Assembly: GCA_002314715.1 (NCBI GenBank)
Contig: DCGY01000048.1
Location: 1 to 10,307, forward strand
Length of the DNA stretch: 10,307 bases
Source: Lachnospiraceae bacterium UBA1766
GTDB lineage: Bacteria; Bacillota; Clostridia; Lachnospirales; Lachnospiraceae
Reading direction: 5' to 3'
Shown here: positions 4,183-10,307 of the stretch, piece after piece
How the letters are laid out: each line of letters begins with the position of its first letter
How positions within the stretch are numbered: the stretch's first letter is position 1
Made by a program: the position numbers and the translations under genes
The notes under the pieces: generated by a model
Seen by the model: the letters and a program-made list of their open reading frames with translations, nothing else
What the model was told of the DNA's origin: nothing
Database searches by the model: none

Positions 4183-6333
4183 TCAGATTGGCTCCGCAGG
4201 AATAAATACACGGGACGCAGTTTCCTGTGCAACCGGCTGCATTGCCTTGGCTTCCTGCACAAACTGCAACTGTGAGTTTACATGAGTCTTGCCTCGTCTG
4301 TCAACCTTTTCATAGTTTCCGTCGTCCCCAAGAACATGAGCCTTCTCTGTATCTTCCAGTTCTACTTCCAGGATATGAATTGCTTTCTCCATCAGGGATT
4401 CATCCCGAAGTGGGAAAACAATTTCTACACGGCGGTCAAGATTTCGCGGCATCCAGTCCGCGCTTCCCATATACACTTCCGTTTCGCCGCCGTTTTCAAA
4501 ATAGAAAATACGGCTGTGTTCCAGGAAATTGCCAACGATGGAACGCACTGTGATATTCTCACTCACTCCCGGGATTCCAACACGAAGGCAGCAAATACCG
4601 CGAATAATCAAATCAATCTTGACACCGCATGCACTCGCCTTATATAGGGCCGCAATGATGTCCGGATCACAGAGAGAGTTCATTTTTGCCATAATATGCG
4701 CATAATCCCCATTCTTTGCATGATTAATTTCACGCTCAATCAAGTACAGGAACTTATCCTTAAGCCAATAGGGAGCGAGAACCAGCTCATTCCAAACCTT
4801 CGGCTCACTATATCCAGAGAGCATATTGAATACTGCAGTCGCATCCTCACCATAGGACTCCTTACAGGTAAAGATACCGCAGTCCGTATATAATTTCGCA
4901 GTAGAGTCATTATAATTTCCGGTGGCAAGATGCACATATCTGCGGATTCCGTCCTCCTCACGACGAACCACAAGCGCAATTTTGCTGTGTGTCTTTAAAC
5001 CGACCAGACCATAGATTACATGGCAGCCAGCTTTTTCCAGCATCTTTGCCCAGACGATGTTATTTTCCTCATCAAATCGGGCCTTCAATTCCACAAGAAC
5101 CGTAACCTGTTTACCATTCTCCGCCGCATGTGCAAGGGAACTGATAATGGGCGAATTACCGCTTACGCGGTACAGCGTCTGCTTAATGGCAAGCACATCC
5201 GGGTCATTGGATGCCTGACGGATAAAATCCACAACCGGATCAAAGGTTTCATAAGGATGATGCAGAAAAATATCTCCCTTTCGAATTGCCTCAAACACAT
5301 TCTCCCCTGCCTGAATTTCAGGAACCGGCTGAGGAGTCGGCTGCTTATATCGCAAATGGTCAAATCCGGCCTGTCCCGACAGTTTCATGGCAAAGGTCAA
5401 ATCAATCGGACCGCTGATATGAAAGATATCCTCATCAGCCACCTTCAACTCACTCTTCAAAAACCGAAGCAGTTTCTTATCCGCCTTCTCTTCAATCTCA
5501 AGACGAATTACCTCACCCCACTGACGCATTTTTAATTTGTTCTGTATTTCCTTTAACAGGTCGGAGGCTTCTTCTTCATCAATTGTCAAATCCGCATTCC
5601 GCATGATGCGATAAGGATAAGCACAAAGTACTTCGTAATTGGAGAATAGCTTATCCAAATTTCGCTCGATAATCTGCTCAAGCAAAATGAAGGTAGTCAT
5701 TCCCTCCTCATCCGGAATCTGAACAAGACGAGGCAACATTCCCGGAACCTGAACGGTGGCAAAAACCTTCTCCTCACTGCCTTCGCCCTTTTTATCCGCG
5801 TCTTTTCCCTTGTTCTTGTTCAACAGCAGTGCTGCAATATTCAAGGATTTATTTCGAATCAGCGGAAATGGTCGGGACGCATCAACCGCCATCGGTGTCA
5901 GAACCGGATACAGAGATTCCATAAAATATCGGTCAACAAAATCCGCCTGCTCCTCCGTCATCTTTTCGTGGTGGTCCAGAATGCGAAGTCCTTCCTTCTC
6001 CAAGAGTGGGACCAGGGAGCGGTTATACGTATGATACTGGCTTTCCACTAATTTGCGGGTATCCGTATTGATTGCAAGCAGCTGCTCCTTTGCCGTAAAT
6101 CCGGCAATGTCCTTTTTCTTATAGCCGGCATGCACCATATCCTTTAGGGAGGCGACACGAACCATAAAAAATTCATCCAGATTGGAGGATGTGATACTGA
6201 TAAATTTTAAGCGTTCCAAAAGCGGAATCGATTTATCCTTTGCCTCAGAGAGCACACGTTCGTCAAATTTGATCCAACTAAGCTCGCGATTCTCATAATA
6301 ATCCGAATTTCTAAAGTCTGGTTTATTTTCCAT
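4183..6333 (-). CDS. ppk: polyphosphate kinase 1
   Basis: PPK1 makes inorganic polyphosphate from the ATP gamma-phosphate, reversibly, through a phosphohistidine, usually at the inner face of the membrane. The 716-residue protein has the N-terminal domain motif NRELSWIKFDERVL and SSNLDEFFMVRVA, the head domain with LTPMAVDASRPFP, and the two catalytic C-terminal domains. The two His residues matching E. coli H435 and H454 are H449 (KTHSK) and H468 (YVHLATGNYN), 19 apart as in E. coli. H606 in EHSRIFYF matches H592. VLVELKARFDEENNI is also typical. The start at 6333 has AAGGAG seven bases upstream. A longer frame from a GTG at 6369 lies deep in ppx and has no such site. The ATG overlaps the ppx stop by 11 bases, implying translational coupling. 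No terminator hairpin of quality follows. Confidence 0.97.
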   Translation of the reverse strand: MENKPDFRNSDYYENRELSWIKFDERVLSEAKDKSIPLLERLKFISITSSNLDEFFMVRVASLKDMVHAGYKKKDIAGFTAKEQLLAINTDTRKLVESQYHTYNRSLVPLLEKEGLRILDHHEKMTEEQADFVDRYFMESLYPVLTPMAVDASRPFPLIRNKSLNIAALLLNKNKGKDADKKGEGSEEKVFATVQVPGMLPRLVQIPDEEGMTTFILLEQIIERNLDKLFSNYEVLCAYPYRIMRNADLTIDEEEASDLLKEIQNKLKMRQWGEVIRLEIEEKADKKLLRFLKSELKVADEDIFHISGPIDLTFAMKLSGQAGFDHLRYKQPTPQPVPEIQAGENVFEAIRKGDIFLHHPYETFDPVVDFIRQASNDPDVLAIKQTLYRVSGNSPIISSLAHAAENGKQVTVLVELKARFDEENNIVWAKMLEKAGCHVIYGLVGLKTHSKIALVVRREEDGIRRYVHLATGNYNDSTAKLYTDCGIFTCKESYGEDATAVFNMLSGYSEPKVWNELVLAPYWLKDKFLYLIEREINHAKNGDYAHIMAKMNSLCDPDIIAALYKASACGVKIDLIIRGICCLRVGIPGVSENITVRSIVGNFLEHSRIFYFENGGETEVYMGSADWMPRNLDRRVEIVFPLRDESLMEKAIHILEVELEDTEKAHVLGDDGNYEKVDRRGKTHVNSQLQFVQEAKAMQPVAQETASRVFIPAEPI

Positions 6334-7876
6334 CCTTTTTCTCCTTCTGAATGGTATAACTGTAGACACGCTTTTCCTTCATAATCGGTTTAACGGAAAA
6401 AACATTTTCAAAGAAAATAGTTTTTGAAGAAAATAAGTTTTTCTCCAGAGAAATATCCTCCGTAGATTCTACCGTAATAATCAGTTCGCGGTCCTTCAAT
6501 GACATTTTTACATTTCCGAATTTTTGTCTGTGACTCTGATCCAATGCATTAGCAACTCGCAAAATTGCGGACAGTTTTGCAAAAACAAGATAACTTTCAC
6601 GGTCGATGGAATCCGGCAAATCCTCCAGATCCATTAACGGAAAGGAATTAAACAATACGGTATATGCCACAATTTGCCTCTCCAAATGGGAAAGACCAAT
6701 AATCTCAGATTCCATGATTATGTGATAAGCACTCATCGGCGCATTGGACAGGCTGATATACTTGCCCACATCATGAAGCAAGGTTGCAACACGAAGCAAA
6801 AGCAAATGGCGCTTCTGTAATCCATGTACTTTTTTCATCGCTTCAAACACCTGAACCGAAAGACTGCTTAGTGCCTCTGTATGCGGAGTGTAACTGTTGA
6901 AGTGTTCCGCCAGATTTTTTGCAGCCGACAACACATCCGCATCAAAATCATGCTCCGTTTTCAACAGATTCATGGTCCTCGCATAGTCAAATGCAATTCC
7001 GTCATTGATATTGGTTCCCGGTGCGCATACGCGCTCTGCTTCCAACTCCTGAATCAGGCACTTAAACAAGGCGATGGATGGTATCACAATGGAATCCTCC
7101 TGCAACAGCCCCAGCTCCTTTGTGATTTCTGCTAAATTTTTCTTTTGAAGCTTGTCCACATACTTGAGGAACTTTTCTGAAGATACAATGTGATCGGATT
7201 TCTGTAACTGTCCAACCAGCTTCTCGCTGTATTCATTGATAAACACAATATAATCCACTCCCTGTTCCAGATACAGAGAGCAAAAAACCTCAATGCGTTT
7301 ATGAATGTACTCCTCCAGTTGCTGCTGGTACATTGCCTTTGAGTACCCCAGGTCATAAAATACATTGCGAAGTCGCAGTGTTCCGATATCCACATGCTGG
7401 GTAGTGATTAATTTTCCCTCACGGAACAGGGTAATCTGAATACCCATTCCACCGATATCAACGATTGCGGCAGACTTTGCGATTGTCGGGAAATAATCAC
7501 TTCCCGCAACAATTTCATACGTCATAAACCGATGCTCAGAATTACTCAACACATGCACCTGCTGTCCCGTTCGAATCTGAATCTGATTCAGCACAAAATA
7601 CTCATTTTCCGCATCTCGAATCGCAGCGGATGCATAAATTCTGCAATCGTTTACCTGATATCCTTTTGCGATGTCGAGATAAGATTTCAGAATATCACAC
7701 AGCTCATCAACGGTCTCGTATCCGATAGACCCGTTTTCATAGACATCACGCCCAAGGTCAGTACGACTCCTGATATGGTCGATTTCTTTTAATTTCTTTT
7801 TGGATGAAATCTCAAATATTTTAACACTCAGCTCATAAGAGCCAATGTAAATGGAAGCAAAGGTTTTTACTGCCAT
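6323..7876 (-). CDS. ppx: Ppx/GppA-family phosphatase with C-terminal HD region
   Basis: The 517-residue protein has the actin-like ASKHA fold halves of exopolyphosphatase/pppGpp phosphatase plus a C-terminal HD-type helical domain. In the family this hydrolyses terminal phosphates of polyphosphate or pppGpp. The N-terminal motif reads SIYIGSYEL (about 8-16) where DIGSNS is usual, so the Asp is replaced by Tyr (Y10). The second phosphate-loop motif is VDIGGMGIQ (139-147) in place of DIGGGS. The catalytic-type Glu appears retained in SNSEHRF (E114). The HD pair LLHDVGKY is at H368-D369, with LRVANALDQSH downstream (439-449). The gene lies between pheA (16-base gap) and ppk (11-base overlap), which supports a polyphosphate role. 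The motif changes leave open a regulatory or altered-substrate function. The ribosome binding site is an unusual GGGGGGAA. Confidence 0.88.
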   Translation of the reverse strand: MAVKTFASIYIGSYELSVKIFEISSKKKLKEIDHIRSRTDLGRDVYENGSIGYETVDELCDILKSYLDIAKGYQVNDCRIYASAAIRDAENEYFVLNQIQIRTGQQVHVLSNSEHRFMTYEIVAGSDYFPTIAKSAAIVDIGGMGIQITLFREGKLITTQHVDIGTLRLRNVFYDLGYSKAMYQQQLEEYIHKRIEVFCSLYLEQGVDYIVFINEYSEKLVGQLQKSDHIVSSEKFLKYVDKLQKKNLAEITKELGLLQEDSIVIPSIALFKCLIQELEAERVCAPGTNINDGIAFDYARTMNLLKTEHDFDADVLSAAKNLAEHFNSYTPHTEALSSLSVQVFEAMKKVHGLQKRHLLLLRVATLLHDVGKYISLSNAPMSAYHIIMESEIIGLSHLERQIVAYTVLFNSFPLMDLEDLPDSIDRESYLVFAKLSAILRVANALDQSHRQKFGNVKMSLKDRELIITVESTEDISLEKNLFSSKTIFFENVFSVKPIMKEKRVYSYTIQKEKKDGK

Positions 7877-7892
7877 AGTTCCCCCCGTTTGA

Positions 7893-8648
7893 TTAATAGG
7901 TACCCAATATCTTTACAAAGGATGTCTCTTCCCTCAATCCGCGAATGGCATTCATGACTGCCTCGTCTTCCAATCTGCCTTCGATATCAATAAAGAAACG
8001 ATATTCCCAGTTTTTACCCGGAATTGGACGGGACTGAATATTGGTAAGATTGATATTGTTGTAAATAAAATGTGAAAGCATATGGTACAACGATCCACAG
8101 GTATGCGGAAGTTCAAAGCAAAGTGCAATATGATTTGCATCGGTTCTGCAAATTTGCTGGCCGGAAATAATTACAAAACGGGTAAAGTTCGATTTGTTAT
8201 TCTGAATACCGCTCTCAAGCACCTTCAATCCATATAACTCTGCAGAAATCGGGCTCGCAATTGCAGCGGCATTTTTCTTGCCGTCCTCCTTCACCTTCTT
8301 TGCGCTCATCGCTGTGTTAAGCATACTCTCCTTCGCAAAATCTCTATGATTCTCAAAGAACTTACTGCACTGCATGAGGGCCTGCGGATGTGAATAGACA
8401 ACATCGATATCGGAAAGTTCAGTTTCCTCCAGGGCCAGCAATGCATGCTCGATTTTCAAAATTTGCTCGCCCACAATATATTCATCGTATTCAGCCAGCA
8501 AATCATAATTCTCTGACACAATACCGGCAGAGGAATTTTCAATTGGAAGAACGGCAAAATCTGCTTTTCCTTCTTTGATGGCATCCATGGCATCACGCCA
8601 GGTCTCCACATTGAAGCTGTCACAAGCACCTTTGAAATACTCTCTCAT
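7893..8648 (-). CDS. pheA: prephenate dehydratase-ACT part of the interrupted pheA
   Basis: This frame, opened by the ATG at 8648, covers the dehydratase from just after its first strand. It has VLPIENSSAGIV (33-44), SHPQAL, and the active-site TRF motif (156-158, in SNFTRFVIIS). The ACT domain follows, with CGSLYHML and IQSRPIPGKNWEYRFFIDIEG, the usual phenylalanine feedback-binding region. The reaction is decarboxylative dehydration of prephenate to phenylpyruvate. Started here, the protein lacks the RVVYQGVEGAY strand and loop of complete enzymes, and no convincing ribosome binding site precedes the ATG (GAGCAGG is the nearest). Independent activity is therefore doubtful unless the TGA is an error. 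ppx starts 16 bases downstream, probably in one operon. Confidence 0.8.
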   Translation of the reverse strand: MREYFKGACDSFNVETWRDAMDAIKEGKADFAVLPIENSSAGIVSENYDLLAEYDEYIVGEQILKIEHALLALEETELSDIDVVYSHPQALMQCSKFFENHRDFAKESMLNTAMSAKKVKEDGKKNAAAIASPISAELYGLKVLESGIQNNKSNFTRFVIISGQQICRTDANHIALCFELPHTCGSLYHMLSHFIYNNINLTNIQSRPIPGKNWEYRFFIDIEGRLEDEAVMNAIRGLREETSFVKILGTY

Positions 8649-8666
8649 CGCCTGCTCTGTGTAAGC

Positions 8667-9023
8667 TCACTCTACGCCCTGGTAAACCACGCGAACCATC
8701 CCGTCAAACAACTCATTCCTTTTTTCAAAGGCAATCGGCTCACAAATACCGTGGGCGGACAACAGCTGATACTGCTTCTTTCGACTCATGGACATAATCT
8801 GGTCAAACAGTTCAATCACACCATGCTTCAGGAAGTCATTGGAAACCTTTGAGGAAAGGCTCTCTAGCTTCTGATTTTCTCTGGTTTTATCAAAAACGGG
8901 TTTTCCGTTTGCAATCTTGTACTCCGCAACCTGTTCCGAAATCTTCATGCGCTTTTCGTACAATTCCACAATCTGATTGTCAATCACATCTATCTCGTCG
9001 CGTAATTCCAATAAATCCTTCAT
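8667..9023 (-). CDS. pheA: AroQ-type chorismate mutase, N-terminal part of the interrupted pheA
   Basis: The 118-residue frame has the helical AroQ fold. Residues matching the E. coli P-protein active site (R11, R28, K39, D48, R51, E52) appear at R8, R25, K36, D45, R48 and E49, and a Gln near position 84 lies in SMSRKKQYQ. It converts chorismate to prephenate, the branch point to Phe and Tyr. The last residues, about 92-118, belong to the linker and first strand of the dehydratase (MVRVVYQGVE) and make sense only as part of a fused protein. The mutase half could be active alone. It starts with ATG behind AGAGGAA and has its own promoter at 9068-9096. Confidence 0.88.
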   Translation of the reverse strand: MKDLLELRDEIDVIDNQIVELYEKRMKISEQVAEYKIANGKPVFDKTRENQKLESLSSKVSNDFLKHGVIELFDQIMSMSRKKQYQLLSAHGICEPIAFEKRNELFDGMVRVVYQGVE

Positions 9024-9067
9024 AATCGTTCCTCTTTATCATTTTTTCATAAATATTGTCTATAAAA

Positions 9068-9096
9068 AATATAGCCTAACCCCCTCCCAAACTCAA
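9068..9096 (-). promoter_or_regulatory. promoter of the pheA-ppx-ppk operon
   Basis: On the minus strand TTGAGT (9091-9096), a 17-base spacer and TATATT (9068-9073) match the sigma-A consensus well. The predicted start is near 9061, giving a leader of about 38 nt. No leader peptide or attenuator for Phe control is visible in that short stretch. Confidence 0.75.
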
Positions 9097-9103
9097 GTGT
9101 ACC

Positions 9104-9132
9104 TTGCAAGAAAATATGGCAAAACTTATAAT
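9104..9132 (+). promoter_or_regulatory. promoter of the DUF5050-like membrane protein gene
   Basis: TTGCAA (9104-9109), a 17-base spacer and a perfect TATAAT (9127-9132) predict a start near 9139. That is at the first base of the AGGAGG site (9139-9144), so the 5' leader would be only about 14 nt. Confidence 0.78.
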
Positions 9133-9152
9133 GTAAACAGGAGGATTAAGAA

Positions 9153-10169
9153 ATGAAAAAAGCACTTCCTTTAATCATTATATGCCTCATATTTGTCCTT
9201 GGAGTCGGAGGAGGCATTTTCTATAAGTATTTGAATCGGGTGCAAATGAATACCTCATATGTGAACGGAAACACTGCCGGCAATCTGTACAATGCAGGCC
9301 TGTTCTGCGAGAGCAACGACGAAGTCTTTTTCTCGAATCCGGATGACGAGGGCAAGCTGTATGCCATGGACTCCGACGGAACCAATGTTCACAAGCTTTG
9401 CAACGACACGGCAATGTACATCAATGCGGATGACCGCTATGTATATTATGTGAGGAACAATGATGCACCTTCCGGTGAGTATTCTTTTTTCTCATACAAC
9501 AATAACAGCTTATGTCGCATCAAACGGGATGGAACAAAAATGGCGATTCTTGATGAAGACCCTTGTATCTATGCCACATTGATTGGCAATTACATCTATT
9601 ACCTTCATTATGACGACGAATCCGCCACCACCCTTTATAAGGTTCGAATCGACGGCAAGGATCGCAAGAAGGTTCTAAATTATTATGTCTTTAACTGCAG
9701 CGCCATCGGACAGTATTTCTATTACGGCGGAACCCAGTCAAACGGAAGCATTTATCGTTATGACACAGCAAATGACAGTTCCGTCATGGTGTATGATTGC
9801 AACTGTTACAAGCCGATCGCGGATTCCGATCAGAATATGTATTATCTGGATGTATCCAAAAATAATGCCCTGATACATGTAAACACCTCGGTTGGAGAAC
9901 CGACTATTCTCACCACAGAGAGCATAGACTGGTACAATGTGTATGGAAGCTACATCTATTATCAGATATATGACGGTGACAATTCCCGTTTCTGCATGAT
10001 CAAAAACGACGGAACAGAGGAGACAACCATTGCAACCGGAACCTATTGCAACATCCATGTGACTAGCCATTATGTATATTTCACGGAATATTTCACAAAG
10101 CAAATGTTCTACTTCCCGACAGCGAACCCGTCCAACATTCTTCCCTTCCATCCGGGTGCCGAAAAATAA
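9153..10169 (+). CDS. membrane-anchored repeat protein, DUF5050-like (predicted beta-propeller)
   Basis: The function is not known. The 338-residue protein begins MKKALPLIIICLIFVLGVGGG, a Lys-Lys start and one hydrophobic helix (about 5-25) without a lipobox or clear signal-peptidase site, so it is probably anchored with the rest outside the cell. The remainder is a series of about 40-residue repeats, each with a Y-x-Y-Y strand followed by a (L/I)x(R/K)IxxDGT-type turn. Examples are YVYYVRNN...RIKRDGTKM, YIYYLHYD...VRIDGKDRKK, YFYYGG...YRYD, YIYYQIYD...MIKNDGTEE and YVYFTEY. About six or seven blades fit DUF5050/beta-propeller proteins, common in Clostridia. It starts 8 bases after a strong AGGAGG, diverges from pheA, and is followed by its own terminator, so it is likely monocistronic. 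The family name is from recognition of the repeat style, not a search. Confidence 0.8.
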   Translation: MKKALPLIIICLIFVLGVGGGIFYKYLNRVQMNTSYVNGNTAGNLYNAGLFCESNDEVFFSNPDDEGKLYAMDSDGTNVHKLCNDTAMYINADDRYVYYVRNNDAPSGEYSFFSYNNNSLCRIKRDGTKMAILDEDPCIYATLIGNYIYYLHYDDESATTLYKVRIDGKDRKKVLNYYVFNCSAIGQYFYYGGTQSNGSIYRYDTANDSSVMVYDCNCYKPIADSDQNMYYLDVSKNNALIHVNTSVGEPTILTTESIDWYNVYGSYIYYQIYDGDNSRFCMIKNDGTEETTIATGTYCNIHVTSHYVYFTEYFTKQMFYFPTANPSNILPFHPGAEK

Positions 10170-10192
10170 TATCAATATTTCCTATAAAGAAA

Positions 10193-10246
10193 AAATAAAG
10201 GCGAAGGCTTCTGTATCAAATCAGTAAGCTTTCGCCCTTTTATTTT
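10193..10246 (+). terminator. rho-independent terminator after the DUF5050-like gene
   Basis: GGCGAAGGCTT (10200-10210) pairs with AAGCTTTCGCC (10226-10236) over 11 bp with one G-U pair. It has a 15-base loop and flanking AAATAAA/TTTTATTTT runs, so it can also work on the minus strand. It starts about 25 bases after the gene's stop. Confidence 0.87.
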
Positions 10247-10307
10247 GTGAATCTGTAAATGCCATTTATGAAAAATCAAACAGTGACAACTGATTTGATT
10301 CCGGAAT

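Larger units (their letters stand above)
7893..9023 (-). pseudogene. pheA: chorismate mutase-prephenate dehydratase (P-protein), interrupted by an in-frame TGA
   Basis: The two frames at 8667-9023 and 7893-8648 are in the same reading frame, separated only by a TGA (8667-8669) and six sense codons. Read across, they give a 376-residue bifunctional P-protein of normal length: AroQ chorismate mutase, prephenate dehydratase, then ACT regulatory domain. Around the stop the sequence reads RVVYQGVE-stop-AYTEQAMREYF, where dehydratases normally have QGVxGAYS, so TGA stands for a Gly codon (GGA). That is one base change at one of the most conserved sites of the domain. A phenylalanine-biosynthesis gene with a single clean stop suggests a recent nonsense mutation, a base-call error, or a split gene with reinitiation at 8648. 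TGA is used as a normal stop elsewhere in the window (ppk, the araC-type gene), so code reassignment is unlikely. Confidence 0.8.

Noticed and set aside
5020..5535. 171-codon plus-strand open frame inside ppk
   Set aside because: It is antisense to conserved PPK1 catalytic coding sequence, with no ribosome binding site and no recognisable motif.
6334..6369. GTG start for ppk 12 codons further upstream
   Set aside because: It lies deep in ppx with no ribosome binding site, while the ATG at 6333 has AAGGAG at a good distance and begins with the usual PPK1 N-terminal region.
8667..8669. UGA recoded as Gly or selenocysteine in pheA
   Set aside because: TGA ends ppk and the araC-type gene at normal positions in this window, the site is Gly rather than Cys in homologues, and no structured selenocysteine element was seen after it.
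9738..10175. 145-codon minus-strand open frame under the DUF5050-like gene
   Set aside because: It is antisense to the repeat region, whose periodic codon pattern keeps the opposite frame open; no start signals are present.
10247..10307. Start of another gene at the right edge
   Set aside because: No ribosome binding site with a following open frame is visible in the remaining bases.

Overview
The window looks like a chromosomal piece of a low-GC Clostridia bacterium, most probably Lachnospiraceae or a close relative. That placement is an inference from protein character (L35, L20, IF3, a DUF5050-like protein, ppx-ppk next to a pheA P-protein), strong GGAGG ribosome binding sites and sigma-A-type promoters; no taxonomic marker was compared. 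Most genes lie on the minus strand. No insertion sequence, CRISPR array or replication origin was seen.

Left part (1-1880, minus strand): galE (UDP-glucose 4-epimerase), then a tRNA-Arg(CCG) with encoded CCA and a 14-bp-stem terminator. Next comes a 170-bp array of small hairpins separated by ATGATG/CATCAT spacers, arranged with inverted symmetry around a central hairpin. The array abuts the promoter of a short gene for a four-helix-bundle (S23/23S-intervening-sequence-like) protein, whose frame is full length except for one TAA at codon 16. Array plus gene is the least explained part of the window.

Middle (1880-4180): an AraC/cupin regulator on the plus strand, divergent from galE and with its own promoter, converges on the translation operon infC-rpmI-rplT (IF3, L35, L20). 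That operon has a strong promoter, a 5' leader with an attenuator whose terminator arm is duplicated upstream as an apparent antiterminator (L20-leader type), and a probable AUU start codon for infC. Its 3' terminator hairpin lies inside the last codons of the araC gene.

Right part (4180-9030, minus strand): a probable operon pheA-ppx-ppk. pheA encodes a fused chorismate mutase-prephenate dehydratase, but an in-frame TGA stands where a Gly codon is expected at the start of the dehydratase domain, so the gene is split into two open frames. ppx (Ppx/GppA-like, with altered nucleotide-binding motifs and an HD region) overlaps ppk (polyphosphate kinase 1) by 11 bases. No convincing terminator separates ppk from the infC promoter, so polyphosphate-gene transcripts may run into the infC attenuator.

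Right end (9030-10307): divergent promoters with -35 boxes 7 bp apart drive pheA leftward and a membrane-anchored, repeat-containing DUF5050-like protein rightward. That gene is followed by a strong terminator. The last 60 bases hold nothing recognisable.
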